DNA of 64,000 nt from Oscillospiraceae bacterium. Lineage in GTDB: Bacteria; Bacillota; Clostridia; Oscillospirales; Ruminococcaceae. The notes below the pieces were generated by a model. That model saw nothing but the letters and a program-made list of their open reading frames with translations, made no database searches and had not been told where the DNA came from. Of the stretch, positions 17,583-26,216 are shown piece by piece (position 1 is the stretch's first letter; each line of letters begins with the position of its first letter). Both the position numbers and the translations under genes were made by a program. The stretch is from positions 62,001 to 126,000 of the forward strand of contig SVMZ01000003.1 of the NCBI GenBank assembly GCA_015067185.1. Direction: 5' to 3'.

Positions 17583-18035
17583 TTACAGCTCAGCCAGAAT
17601 TTCCGCTGCATTGGTATCCGGCTTCACCTTCGGCATCACCTTTTCAATGTTGCCCTCTTCATCGATGATAAAGGTCGTACGCACAACTCCCATGCTCACT
17701 TTACCGTAGTTCTTCTTCTCCTGCCACACACCGTAGGCCTTGATGGCTTCCAGTTCCGGGTCTGCCAGCAAGACGAAGGGCAGACTGTATTTCTCCGCAA
17801 ACTTCACGTGAGAGGCCACGCTGTCCTTGCTAATACCGATCACTTCCACCCCTCTTTCCCGGAACTCCCGATAAGCCCCTGCAAAAGCACAGGCCTGACG
17901 GGTACACCCCGGGGTATTATCTTTGGGGTAAAAATACAACACTACCTTCTTTCCCAGAAAATCGGACAGAGAGACATCCTTTCCATCCTTATCCTGCAGC
18001 GTGAACTGAGGGGCTTTTGCTCCAACTTCCAACAT
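17583..18035 (-). CDS. bcp: Thioredoxin-dependent peroxiredoxin (BCP type)
   Basis: Reduces hydrogen peroxide and organic peroxides using thioredoxin. The 150-residue protein has the peroxidatic and resolving cysteines five apart in DNTPGCTRQACAF (about residues 41-53), typical of atypical two-cysteine BCP/PrxQ enzymes. The start is the ATG at 18035 after AAGGAG; an ATG 18 bases upstream has no ribosome site. It lies 47 bases after trxB on the same strand, so peroxidase and its electron supply are likely expressed together. Confidence 0.93.
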   Translation of the reverse strand: MLEVGAKAPQFTLQDKDGKDVSLSDFLGKKVVLYFYPKDNTPGCTRQACAFAGAYREFRERGVEVIGISKDSVASHVKFAEKYSLPFVLLADPELEAIKAYGVWQEKKNYGKVSMGVVRTTFIIDEEGNIEKVMPKVKPDTNAAEILAEL

Positions 18036-18082
18036 AACAGTTCTCCTTATCAATACGTTCCTCTTTTCGTTCTTTCGGACGT

Positions 18083-19006
18083 TTATGCTCTGCCCGCCAG
18101 ATATTCCTCTGCAAAATGCACTGCTGTGGCACCATCCGCTACAGCGGTCACCACCTGACGCAGCGCCTTGGTGCGGACATCTCCCACCGCAAAAACACCC
18201 TCTATGTTTGTTCTGGTGGATTCTCCTGCGATGACATATCCCATTTCATCCAGCTGAACCTTTCCCTGTAAAAATTCGGTGGCAGGTTTTCGGCCGATGC
18301 TGACAAAAATACCGTCGCAGGCGATTTCTGTTATCTCTCCGCTCTCAATATTTTTTACTTTTGCGCCGGTCACACGGTCTGCGGCAACAGCTTCGACCAC
18401 GGTGCTGTTCCACAAGAACACAACATTTTTTGCACCCATCAATGGCTCGTGATAGATTTTGGTGGCTTTCAACGAATCTCTGCGGTGCACAAGATACACC
18501 TTTTTTGCCATTCTGGAGAGATACAGCGCATCTGCCGCCGCGGTATTTCCTCCTCCAACCACCACAACCGTCTTATCCTTATAAAATCTTCCATCACAGT
18601 GGGCGCAGTAGTGGATTCCTCTGCCTACCAGAGAATATTCATCCGGCAGCCCCAACTCTCTTGGATTTGCCCCGGTGGAAATGACAATTGTCTTTCCCAA
18701 AAGGGTTCCGCTCATTGTCTCCGCTTTCTTTATCTCTCCGGAAAAATCCACACTTAACACTTCGTCATATTCGGTTTTCGCGCCGAACCGTTCCGCTCCC
18801 TGCTGCATCTTCATACCGAGATCAAAACCGTCCACCCCTTCTTCAAAACCGGGGTAGTTATCTATGGTATCGGTCAGCGCCATCTGTCCGCCGGGGGACA
18901 TTCTCTCTATTACCACTGTATCCAGTCCCGCACGGGCTGCATACAGTGCAGCAGTATATCCCGCAGGACCTCCGCCAATGACGATCATATCATAAACATG
19001 TTCCAT
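18083..19006 (-). CDS. trxB: Thioredoxin reductase
   Basis: Reduces thioredoxin with NADPH through FAD. The 307-residue protein has the N-terminal FAD loop GGGPAGYTAALYAARAG, the redox pair in HYCAHCDGRFY (CxxC), the NADPH loop GGGNTAAADAL, and the FAD-contacting FAVGDVR near the end. The redox motif reads CAHC where most family members read CATC. Upstream of bcp on the same strand, while trxA lies separately at 22275-22583. Confidence 0.95.
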   Translation of the reverse strand: MEHVYDMIVIGGGPAGYTAALYAARAGLDTVVIERMSPGGQMALTDTIDNYPGFEEGVDGFDLGMKMQQGAERFGAKTEYDEVLSVDFSGEIKKAETMSGTLLGKTIVISTGANPRELGLPDEYSLVGRGIHYCAHCDGRFYKDKTVVVVGGGNTAAADALYLSRMAKKVYLVHRRDSLKATKIYHEPLMGAKNVVFLWNSTVVEAVAADRVTGAKVKNIESGEITEIACDGIFVSIGRKPATEFLQGKVQLDEMGYVIAGESTRTNIEGVFAVGDVRTKALRQVVTAVADGATAVHFAEEYLAGRA

Positions 19007-19039
19007 AAGGATCCCCTTTCTTTTATTGTTTTCTATAGT

Positions 19040-20452
19040 TTATCTTATTTTTCTCTTTTTTTCTGTGACTTCATCACCGGTTCCTCCACTTTTGCTTTCC
19101 AGTTTCCGGTAAACTGTCAACATCATTGTAAGATAACAGGCAATTCCTCCTGCAATATTGGATATCGGCTCCGCTAAAAAGACACCTTTCACACCAAAGC
19201 CGATCCTTGGCAGCAGCAATGTCAAAGGTACCACAATAACCGCCTTACGCAGCAGCGAAAAGAAGATGGCATGTTTGGCATCTCCCAATGCCTGAAAAGC
19301 GGATTGTCCCGCAAACTGCAGTGCCATAAACACAAAGCCGAAGAAATATATCTTCAGCATCTCTATCCCGATTCCCGTTATCTGCGGCTCATCGGAAAAA
19401 ATACCAAACCAGAACCGCGGAAAAGCTATAATTAGAAGCCATGCCGCCAACATATAGATACATCCCGTAACGGTGTTAAACCGTATTCCCATCTTGACTC
19501 TGTCATATCTTTTTGCCCCGTAATTAAAACCAATAACCGGCTGGGCGCCACTTACAATGCCACTGGCAGGCAGCATAAAGATATCCCGTATGGAATTGGT
19601 TACTGTCATAACTCCCACATAGGGGTCGCCGCCGTATTTCTGCAGTGTTGTGTTGCAGGCAATCTGAACCAAAAAGGTTGTACCCTGCATGATAAAGTTG
19701 ACTGTACCCAACTTGCAGATTTCTTTTGTTATCGTCCTGCCGATCCGGATATTTTCCCTCTTCAGCGGAATGATCGCCTTTTTGCCGAACAGAAAATGCA
19801 GCACCCATACCGCCGAGCAAGCCTGACTGATAACGGTAGCCAATGCCGCACCGGTAATGCCCATATCCAGCACAAAGATAAACAGAGGATCCAGAATAAT
19901 ATTGATAACTGCACCAATAACAATAGAAAGCATACCCGTCTTCGGGAAGCCTTGCGCATTAATATATCCGTTCATCCCCGTTGTAACAACGGAAAACACC
20001 GTCCCGATCAGATAGACCCTCAGATATTCTCCGGCATATACAAACGATTCTTCACTTGCACCGAAGGCAAATAAAATCGGCTTGTGGAAAACATATCCCA
20101 GCACCGTCAGTACAACGGAGCTGACCATCAGCAGAGCAAAAGAATTGCCGAGAATTTTTCCTGCTTTTTCCGGATCGCCTTTTCCTCTTTGAATGGAAAA
20201 CAACGGCACACCGCCCACACCAAACAGCGCTGTAAACGCCATGATCAATGTGATAATCGGGAACGTCAGTCCGACACCGGTCAGCGCAAGCCCGTTGCCG
20301 CCCTCCATATGTCCCAGATAGATTCTGTCCACAACATTGTAGAGAAGCTGCACCAGCTGGGCAACCGTCAAAGGTACTGCCTGAGCAACAATACATTTCC
20401 AGACAGGCCCTTTTGAAAAATCATTCTTTTTCACAACGGTATTTTCTCTCAT
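19040..20452 (-). CDS. MATE family efflux transporter
   Basis: A 470-residue membrane protein with about 12 transmembrane segments. WKCIVAQAVPLTVAQLVQLLYNVVDRIYLG at the N-terminus and GLALTGVGLTFPI are typical of the DinF/NorM-like MATE branch. It probably exports drugs or organic cations with a sodium or proton gradient. The start chosen is the ATG at 20452, six bases after GGAG. It ends 33 bases before trxB but no functional link is evident. Confidence 0.9.
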   Translation of the reverse strand: MRENTVVKKNDFSKGPVWKCIVAQAVPLTVAQLVQLLYNVVDRIYLGHMEGGNGLALTGVGLTFPIITLIMAFTALFGVGGVPLFSIQRGKGDPEKAGKILGNSFALLMVSSVVLTVLGYVFHKPILFAFGASEESFVYAGEYLRVYLIGTVFSVVTTGMNGYINAQGFPKTGMLSIVIGAVINIILDPLFIFVLDMGITGAALATVISQACSAVWVLHFLFGKKAIIPLKRENIRIGRTITKEICKLGTVNFIMQGTTFLVQIACNTTLQKYGGDPYVGVMTVTNSIRDIFMLPASGIVSGAQPVIGFNYGAKRYDRVKMGIRFNTVTGCIYMLAAWLLIIAFPRFWFGIFSDEPQITGIGIEMLKIYFFGFVFMALQFAGQSAFQALGDAKHAIFFSLLRKAVIVVPLTLLLPRIGFGVKGVFLAEPISNIAGGIACYLTMMLTVYRKLESKSGGTGDEVTEKKRKIR

Positions 20453-20624
20453 ACCCTTCTCCATCCTCGTCCGTCTTTCTTACAATCGCTGCTGCATTCT
20501 GCACGTTTTTCTCATTATATCATATTCTCAGGCTTTTTTCCTCCCTCATTGCGATATTTTTTCTGTCTCTGCATTTATTTTTTTGCATCTCCTCCTGAAA
20601 CAGCTTCTTCACAGCAAAAAGTTA

Positions 20625-20653
20625 TTGACATATGTCAACAACCGCAGTATAAT
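20625..20653 (+). promoter_or_regulatory. Promoter of the DUF134 gene with overlapping palindrome
   Basis: TTGACA (20625-20630) and TATAAT (20648-20653) are 17 bases apart. The -35 box is part of a perfect 14-base palindrome, TTGACATATGTCAA (20625-20638). A near copy, TGACATATGACA, lies at 20659-20670, just after the -10 box. The two sites bracket the promoter, suggesting an operator, perhaps of the encoded regulator. Confidence 0.75.
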
Positions 20654-20693
20654 ATAAATGACATATGACAATAACCCAAACTGTGGAGGACTT

Positions 20694-21053
20694 ATGCCAA
20701 GACCGAGAAAATGCAGAAAAGTCTGCTGTCTTCCTAAAACCAAAGAATTTTATCCTGCAGACGGCACCACTGATGCTGTCATCCTCACTGTCGATGAATA
20801 CGAGACCATTCGACTCATCGACAAAGAGGGATTTTCTCAGGAAGAGTGTGCCGGATTCATGCAGGTTGCCCGCACCACCGTGCAGCAGATCTACAATGCC
20901 GCCAGAGGGAAAATTGCCTCTGCACTGGTTGACGGCATCGGGATCCGCATCGAAGGCGGCGAATATATTCTCTGCGACGGAAAAGAGAATCATTGCAACT
21001 GCGGTGGATGTCGCAAGCACCGCAAATCTCTTCACGGCAGACATTGCGAATAA
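20694..21053 (+). CDS. DUF134 (UPF0251) helix-turn-helix protein
   Basis: A 119-residue DNA-binding protein starting MPRPRKCRKVCCLP, the usual DUF134 start, after GGAGG. A sigma-factor-like HTH spans about residues 45-75 (EYETIRLIDKEGFSQEECAGFMQVARTTVQQIYNAAR). The C-terminal tail is cysteine/histidine rich (CNCGGC), suited to bind a metal. DUF134 genes commonly sit beside NifX/NifB-type cluster-binding proteins, as here. A metal-responsive regulator is a reasonable inference; the palindrome in its promoter fits autoregulation. Confidence 0.88.
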   Translation: MPRPRKCRKVCCLPKTKEFYPADGTTDAVILTVDEYETIRLIDKEGFSQEECAGFMQVARTTVQQIYNAARGKIASALVDGIGIRIEGGEYILCDGKENHCNCGGCRKHRKSLHGRHCE

Positions 21054-21112
21054 TCTTCTTCGCAGAAGGCATAGGTCTCCCTCTCTATTTTTACCGCTAA
21101 AGGAGTATTTTT

Positions 21113-21523
21113 ATGAAAATTGCAGTAACCTATGAAAACGGACAGATATTCCAGCATTTCGGTCATTCCAAACAGTTCAAAATCTATACCGTTGAGGATG
21201 GAAAAATTGTTTCTGCCCATGTGATTGATACAAACGGCAGCGGACACGGTGCCCTTGCCGGACTTCTCTCTTCTGTCAAAACCGATGTCCTTATCTGCGG
21301 CGGTATTGGCGGCGGTGCCCAGATGGCACTTGCCCAGGCCGGTATCAAACTGTTCGCAGGCGTACACGGAGATGCCGATAAAGCCGTTGAAAGCTTTGCC
21401 GCCGGCTCCCTCGCCTATGATCCCAACGCAAAGTGCGATCATCATGACCATCACGGTGAAGGCCACACCTGCGGCAGTCACGGCTGTGGAAGTCATCACT
21501 GCGGTGAACACACCTGTCACTGA
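21113..21523 (+). CDS. NifX/NifB-type iron-molybdenum cluster-binding protein with His-rich tail
   Basis: A 136-residue protein of the dinitrogenase iron-molybdenum cofactor family. The N-terminal 105 residues have the fold signature IAVTYENGQIFQHFGHSKQF and GGIGGGAQMAL. The last 30 residues are dense in His and Cys (HHDHHGEGHTCGSHGC), a probable metal store. No nitrogenase genes are present, so the role is general metal or Fe-S cluster handling. It is in an operon with the DUF134 gene; AAAGGAG precedes the ATG. Confidence 0.88.
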   Translation: MKIAVTYENGQIFQHFGHSKQFKIYTVEDGKIVSAHVIDTNGSGHGALAGLLSSVKTDVLICGGIGGGAQMALAQAGIKLFAGVHGDADKAVESFAAGSLAYDPNAKCDHHDHHGEGHTCGSHGCGSHHCGEHTCH

Positions 21524-21532
21524 GTAACAAAC

Positions 21533-21563
21533 AACCACACCTGCTTTTTCTGCAGGTGTGGTT
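21533..21563 (+). terminator. Terminator of the DUF134 operon
   Basis: AACCACACCTGC pairs with GCAGGTGTGGTT, a 12-base stem with a 7-base loop, followed by a T-rich stretch. It separates the DUF134 pair from the Crp/Fnr gene. Confidence 0.75.
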
Positions 21564-21611
21564 ACTCATTTATTTTATCTTTACGCATCAGTGTGCATAG
21601 GAGTTTTTTTA

Positions 21612-22286
21612 ATGGGAAGAACCCTGTTTGATCCGGTTTATAAAGAAATGTTTCCCTTTTGGGAACATATATCAGAAGCTGACAAAGATTACATCTGCCG
21701 GCACTCTCTTGCCCTGACCTATCCGAAAGGAACCACCATCCACGATGGCAACGAGTGCTCCGGTGTTATTCTTGTCCGCTCCGGCTGTCTGAGAGTATAT
21801 CTTATGTCTGACGAAGGCAAAGACATTACTCTTTACCGCCTTCATGCGGGTGCCATGTGTATGCTCTCTGCCTCCTGCGTTCTGCAGACCATCACCTTTG
21901 ATGTTATGGTGGATGCAGAGGAAAACAGCGAATGCTATGTCATCAGCGGTCCCGCCTATTCAGCCATCTGCGACCGCAACCCGGATATCAAAATTTTCAC
22001 TCTGGAAACTGCTGTCAGCCGTTTCTCCGATGTGATGTGGGTTATGCAGCAGATTCTCTTCATGAGCATGGACAAGCGCCTTGCCATATTCCTGACCGAC
22101 GAATCTGCACGGCTTCAGTCCGATACGATTGCACTAACACACGAGCAGATCGCCAAATACATGGGATCTGCCCGTGAAGTTGTTTCGCGTATGCTTAAAT
22201 ATTTTTCCAACGAAGGAATTGTGGAGGTATCCCGCAAGGGAATTAAAATCACCAACAAAAAACGTCTGCGCGAATTAACCCTCTAA
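21612..22286 (+). CDS. Crp/Fnr family transcriptional regulator
   Basis: A 224-residue regulator starting MGRTLFDPVYKEMFPFW after TAGGAG; an in-frame ATG 54 bases upstream is unlikely. An N-terminal cyclic-nucleotide-binding-like beta-barrel (to about residue 125) is followed by a dimer helix and a winged helix, with LTHEQIAKYMGSAREVVSRMLKYFSNEG as recognition helix. No N-terminal cysteine cluster of classic Fnr is seen. Its stop codon overlaps that of trxA by 12 bases tail to tail. Confidence 0.9.
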   Translation: MGRTLFDPVYKEMFPFWEHISEADKDYICRHSLALTYPKGTTIHDGNECSGVILVRSGCLRVYLMSDEGKDITLYRLHAGAMCMLSASCVLQTITFDVMVDAEENSECYVISGPAYSAICDRNPDIKIFTLETAVSRFSDVMWVMQQILFMSMDKRLAIFLTDESARLQSDTIALTHEQIAKYMGSAREVVSRMLKYFSNEGIVEVSRKGIKITNKKRLRELTL

Positions 22287-22583
22287 CATCTGCAGGATCT
22301 GCGCCTTGGGTCTTGCCCCAACCGACTTGCTGACGACCTTGCCGTCCTGAAGCACCACCAGCATCGGGATGCTGGATACGCCGAAAGCCTGTGCCAGCTC
22401 CGGCTCGTCGTCCACGTTGATCTTGCCGACAACATACTGCGGGTTCTCTTCTGCAATCTGATCCACCAACGGAGATACCATACGGCAGGGTCCGCACCAT
22501 GTGGCGAAGAAATCCAGCAAAACTTTCTTTTCGGTGTTGGTTACCTGTTCAAAATTTTCTTTATTAACACTAAGTACTGACAT
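22275..22583 (-). CDS. trxA: Thioredoxin
   Basis: A 102-residue thioredoxin with the active site ATWCGPCRM and the cis-proline segment VSSIPML. It donates electrons to peroxiredoxin and ribonucleotide reductase and is reduced by TrxB. The start MSVLSVNKENF is preceded by AAAGGA; an ATG two codons earlier is an alternative. The C-terminal stop overlaps the convergent Crp/Fnr gene: the bases TTAACCCTCTAA hold both stop codons, and no terminator separates them. Confidence 0.95.
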   Translation of the reverse strand: MSVLSVNKENFEQVTNTEKKVLLDFFATWCGPCRMVSPLVDQIAEENPQYVVGKINVDDEPELAQAFGVSSIPMLVVLQDGKVVSKSVGARPKAQILQMLEG

Positions 22584-22656
22584 TGTCATACATCCTTTCT
22601 TTTGTTGTGTCTTTAGTATACCCATTTTTTCAATTTCTTTCAGTGACAAAGTCACA

Positions 22657-22698
22657 AAAGTCTCTTTCCTCTGTTTTTTCAGTAGAAAGAGACTTTTT
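22657..22698 (-). terminator. Terminator after the URO-D-like gene
   Basis: AAAAAGTCTCTTTC pairs with GAAAGAGACTTTT around a loop of about 15 bases, just beyond the stop codon of the minus-strand gene at 22731. Confidence 0.65.
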
Positions 22699-22730
22699 GT
22701 TTTTACTATTTATTATTTCATCAATAAATA

Positions 22731-23936
22731 TTACTCTCCATAATATTTATCCATTACATCGCTCACGGTTTTTGCCCAAATAACCAGATTTTTCGGATCC
22801 CCGGATATGGTTGTGATATCCTTCAAAACAAACTCACCCGGACAGCCGTATTTCAAACAGGCTTTGACCGATTCCTCCGTTTCTTTTCTCACAACCTCAG
22901 GATCGGTATTTTTTGCCACATGAGAGGGATTTGGTTTTCTGGCAAAAACATAATCCTTACCAATCTGCTCCGCGCAAACTTCTACGTTAGCCCAGGGAGA
23001 TACACCGATTTTACGAAGATTGGATATGGTTTTGATCAGGGCTATTCTGTCATCCAGTGCTTCGCAGCAGCCGTAATAGGTGTAGGCAAAACGCTCTGCA
23101 ACGGGTTTGATGTAATCCAGCTCAAACTCTTTAAACATGGCCGGAGAGATGCAGGTAAACGGCTGCGCCATACCTCTGTACCAGGTTGCCTTCCATCCAT
23201 CCTCTGCCAAACCGGATATGCTTCCCGGCGTACAGTGCAGCTCCACCGGATCGGAGCTCACATGGGAATGTGCCTCAATAAAATCCAGTTTTGCCGTCGT
23301 TCTGTCCACAAACTTCTGCATGATCTGATGCAGATATTCCGGGCGGTCATACATATCCTCATAAATCGGCTCCACGCCCCGCAGAAAAGAGATGTCATCC
23401 CACGGAGCTGAATACAGATATCCATGCCCCATCAGCCTGACCGGCATGGCTTCTCCCAGCAGCTCCTGATAATAATTCATATTTGCTTCGTCCACATCCG
23501 GGCGAAGTTCAAAAACCGGATCCATGATCAAATCCAGTGCGGATTCATCTTCCAGCACATCCTCATAGTGATGTGCAAGCGCCGTATTTTCCTCTTCCTT
23601 TTCCTCAATTCCCAACGGAGAAACATCAACCTTCATAGTCACACACCAGTAAGGTTTCATCAAAACATCACAGCAAAAGTGTCTCTTCTGATAAAGTGCC
23701 CGCCGCAGATAGGTTTCAACCCCTCTGGCTTTGGGATCCTCACACTGACAGATCAATTCTTCCTCTCCGGTCAACTCCCACCAGGGAATTTCATCCATCA
23801 ATACGGTCGGTCTGACAATTTTCAGGTCATTGCCTGCTTTCATCCGCTGCTCTGCCTTCTGCTGTTTCTCTGAACAGGCAAACTGCATATATTCCTTTGC
23901 CAGTTCCCGGATAATCGTTTTTTCCCGGCTATTCAT
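22731..23936 (-). CDS. Uroporphyrinogen-III decarboxylase-like protein
   Basis: A 401-residue protein of the URO-D superfamily, with a TIM-barrel pattern and the late segments GSISGLAEDGWKATWYRGM and YYGCCEALDDRI. Lineages like this are usually not heme enzymes. Relatives act as methyltransferases on corrinoid proteins, and the cysteine/histidine positions late in the barrel could bind zinc. It has no porphyrin-pathway neighbours. The gene sits 21 bases after a DUF6125 gene on the same strand, a likely two-gene operon. ATG 23936 is chosen over an ATG 6 bases upstream for better spacing to GGTGGA. Confidence 0.75.
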   Translation of the reverse strand: MNSREKTIIRELAKEYMQFACSEKQQKAEQRMKAGNDLKIVRPTVLMDEIPWWELTGEEELICQCEDPKARGVETYLRRALYQKRHFCCDVLMKPYWCVTMKVDVSPLGIEEKEEENTALAHHYEDVLEDESALDLIMDPVFELRPDVDEANMNYYQELLGEAMPVRLMGHGYLYSAPWDDISFLRGVEPIYEDMYDRPEYLHQIMQKFVDRTTAKLDFIEAHSHVSSDPVELHCTPGSISGLAEDGWKATWYRGMAQPFTCISPAMFKEFELDYIKPVAERFAYTYYGCCEALDDRIALIKTISNLRKIGVSPWANVEVCAEQIGKDYVFARKPNPSHVAKNTDPEVVRKETEESVKACLKYGCPGEFVLKDITTISGDPKNLVIWAKTVSDVMDKYYGE

Positions 23937-23957
23937 CAACATTCCACCTTTGCGTTG

Positions 23958-24479
23958 TTATTCTTCAGTAATTGTAAATTTCCATTTGCAGCAGCAGGAA
24001 ACATCGGTAATATCCGGATAACAACTGACACACTCGCAGGTAATTCTTCTGTCGATAACCTTTGCAAATCCGCTGTATTCAATGAGTCCCACCGATTTAC
24101 AGGGATGAAACGGCATTCCTTTCCGTTCTCTTGCGCGCTGCACTCTGCAGTTGACCGATGTATACAGGAGGGTATTCCCTTCTATTTCTGTTTTATCTTC
24201 ATTGATATTGGCATAAAACCTGAGACTGAGTGCCTTTGCCAAACCGGCAAGTCCCGCCTGCTCTTCCAGTCCAAGAAATTCTTTTATTCTTGTCGCCTCT
24301 GTTACCGTAAATCTCTTCCATGCTTCCGCATCGTGGTACATCGCTTCGTCCATCCCGTATTTCCGCTCGACAGACTGAAACCATACCCCGTCCATTGCCA
24401 GCCAATTTTTCGAATATATCTCTATTAACCGAATCAATTCCTCTTTTGAATAAGAGGCCAGATTATCATAATTATTCAT
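23958..24479 (-). CDS. DUF6125 family protein
   Basis: A 173-residue protein with WLAMDGVWFQSVERKYGMDEAM near the N-terminus and a later EATRIKEFLGL, features of the DUF6125 family. The C-terminal third contains CECVSC and SCCCKW, a cluster that could bind a metal or Fe-S centre. The overall pattern is related to the L-2-amino-thiazoline-4-carboxylate hydrolase fold. Function is unknown. It probably forms an operon with the URO-D-like gene downstream; the start region has only a weak ribosome site. Confidence 0.65.
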   Translation of the reverse strand: MNNYDNLASYSKEELIRLIEIYSKNWLAMDGVWFQSVERKYGMDEAMYHDAEAWKRFTVTEATRIKEFLGLEEQAGLAGLAKALSLRFYANINEDKTEIEGNTLLYTSVNCRVQRARERKGMPFHPCKSVGLIEYSGFAKVIDRRITCECVSCYPDITDVSCCCKWKFTITEE

Positions 24480-24572
24480 CACTCTGCAACACTTTCTTTT
24501 TTTCGATTATATCACACTTTCTCTGTTTCAGTCAATCTTTCCTCTTTCGCAAAGCAAAAAAGAGGTCTCAAA

Positions 24573-24608
24573 AGCAAAAAAGAGCACTCACGTTAAATGA
24601 GTGCTCTT
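24573..24608 (-). terminator. Terminator of the propeller protein gene
   Basis: On the minus strand AGAGCACTCA pairs with TGAGTGCTCT around a 7-base loop, followed by TTTTTT. Confidence 0.8.
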
Positions 24609-24629
24609 CTGCCTGTTATTACTATTTTC

Positions 24630-25784
24630 TTATTTTCGCACCAGTTCCACCGGGTAGCGAATAACATCGGTACCGTTGTGGTTGTTGAGAATGGAGAACT
24701 TATTGGATGTAAGAATATTGGGCTGATTCACTTTATCATCTGGAACAATGGCATTGTAATGATTGCCCCATGGCTTTCCGTCTTTATATACGATTTCCGG
24801 CTTGGACCAGTGGATCAAATCGGAAGAGGTGGAGATCTGCATTACCATCTTCTTTTCGTCCACCCCTTCAATCTCGCCGTTCTTTGCGGCCATGGCGGGC
24901 TTGCTGGTCATGATATACATCTTTTCCGTTTCGCTGTATACAACACGGGGATGCCATGCATCTTCCAGAATCATGGTCTCTTTGCCCAGATTGCCGGCTT
25001 CACAGAAAGCGCCGTCATAATACTTGACAAAATCTCCCATTGTTCCGTCAGCACGCTTTCTGCAGCGGGCAACATAGGCATCGCAGCGGAGAGAGGCATC
25101 TTTCATGGTCTCCTGAGAAATATCTTTGGTAAGAATATCATAGAACACATAAATATAGTCGCCATCCGGCTCGATATACATACAGAAATCGCCGCTGCCG
25201 AAACGGATGATATCTCCCTGCTGACCAATTACATTGCCTGCGCCGGGATTATATCTGGAGGTAAGGGAAACCTCTTCTCCTGTCAGCACCCAGCGGTCAA
25301 AGGTCCAGTTTTTGCCCTCGTCATCCGAATGCATGAGGCCGATATGACGGAAATCCGAATCGAATTTCGGCGTGTCGCAGAGACCGTAGGCATCGTAGGC
25401 GGTTCCTTTTCCGCACCAGCCTGTTTCATTGTGGAACCAGCAGAAAAAGCGGTGGGTATTGGGGCAGATGTAAAGACCAAACGGCCAGATGCTTCCACGG
25501 GGAAGAATCCCCTCCGGATAGCGGATGCCGGAATAGGCATACTCCGCGTGCCCCACACAGAAATTGGTTCCGATGGGCCACATCTCTTTCATATCATCAA
25601 GACAGGTGCCGGCAAACATACCGATATGTCCCATGTGAGAATGACCGCTCATCGCCCACAGTCTTCCGTCCACATCGCGGTACATGGGTGTGGTGCCGTC
25701 CTGATAAATATCATATTTATTCATGAACGGGGTTTCCATGCCCTCTCCAATTTTCAGCTCATAACAATCAAAAAACTTTTCCAT
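24630..25784 (-). CDS. Beta-propeller glycosidase-like protein
   Basis: A 384-residue protein without signal peptide. It has an Asp-box-like repeat HSDDEGKNW and propeller-style turns such as SSDLIHWSKPEIVY and DAWHPRVVYSETEKMYIM. These fit a five- or six-bladed propeller of the GH43/GH32/sialidase kind, but none of the family-defining catalytic triads is clear. It has many Cys and Trp-rich segments (ICPNTHRFFCWFHNETGWCGKG). It starts after AAGGAG and is monocistronic. A cytoplasmic glycan-processing enzyme is the best guess. Confidence 0.5.
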   Translation of the reverse strand: MEKFFDCYELKIGEGMETPFMNKYDIYQDGTTPMYRDVDGRLWAMSGHSHMGHIGMFAGTCLDDMKEMWPIGTNFCVGHAEYAYSGIRYPEGILPRGSIWPFGLYICPNTHRFFCWFHNETGWCGKGTAYDAYGLCDTPKFDSDFRHIGLMHSDDEGKNWTFDRWVLTGEEVSLTSRYNPGAGNVIGQQGDIIRFGSGDFCMYIEPDGDYIYVFYDILTKDISQETMKDASLRCDAYVARCRKRADGTMGDFVKYYDGAFCEAGNLGKETMILEDAWHPRVVYSETEKMYIMTSKPAMAAKNGEIEGVDEKKMVMQISTSSDLIHWSKPEIVYKDGKPWGNHYNAIVPDDKVNQPNILTSNKFSILNNHNGTDVIRYPVELVRK

Positions 25785-26216
25785 AACATTTCTCCTTTTC
25801 CCTTTACAGGCCTTTGATCACAAACGGTCATCATGCTCCCTCTGCTGCAATATACTCCGAAACAAAACCGATTTATCTTCGGACCGAAAAAGCCTGAAAA
25901 CAACCGTTTTAAAACAAATTTTATCCTTACAGAACTGTTTCCATCATAGCATAAAGATATGGCTTTGTCAAAATGTAATTTTACATTACTGCCTTCTCAG
26001 ACATAAATCCTATTCTCTTCTGTACAGAAAAAAATCCGCACGGTACCGTTTTTATTATTTTCCAGGGCAAAAAACATTTTTTCTCCTTCTCACACTGATA
26101 AAAAACACATTTTTTGATGGAATTCACTATTGAATCCCCCTCTTCGATATGTTATTCTTAATTTTATAATCCCTATATTTTACTCTGTAGTTCAGCTGTA
26201 AAAGGAGTTGTCTCTT
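25785..26216. other. Divergent intergenic region before the GH127-like gene
   Basis: A 432-base AT-rich region between two divergent genes. It contains the likely promoter at 26130-26158 and AAAGGAG before the GH127-like gene. No ORF or RNA gene could be supported in the rest. Confidence 0.4.
26130..26158 (+). promoter_or_regulatory. Likely promoter of the GH127-like gene
   Basis: TTGAAT and TATTCT are spaced by 17 bases, about 55 bases before the start codon. Confidence 0.4.

Noticed and set aside
21113-21523. Evidence of nitrogen fixation from the NifX-type protein
   Set aside because: Members of this family are common in non-fixing anaerobes and no nif structural genes are present.
22731-23936. 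Calling the URO-D-like gene hemE
   Set aside because: Sequence segments and context do not fit the heme pathway; no other porphyrin gene is near.
24597-25817. A 406-codon plus-strand frame opposite the propeller gene
   Set aside because: A shadow of the minus-strand gene, which has the Asp-box motif and a good ribosome site.
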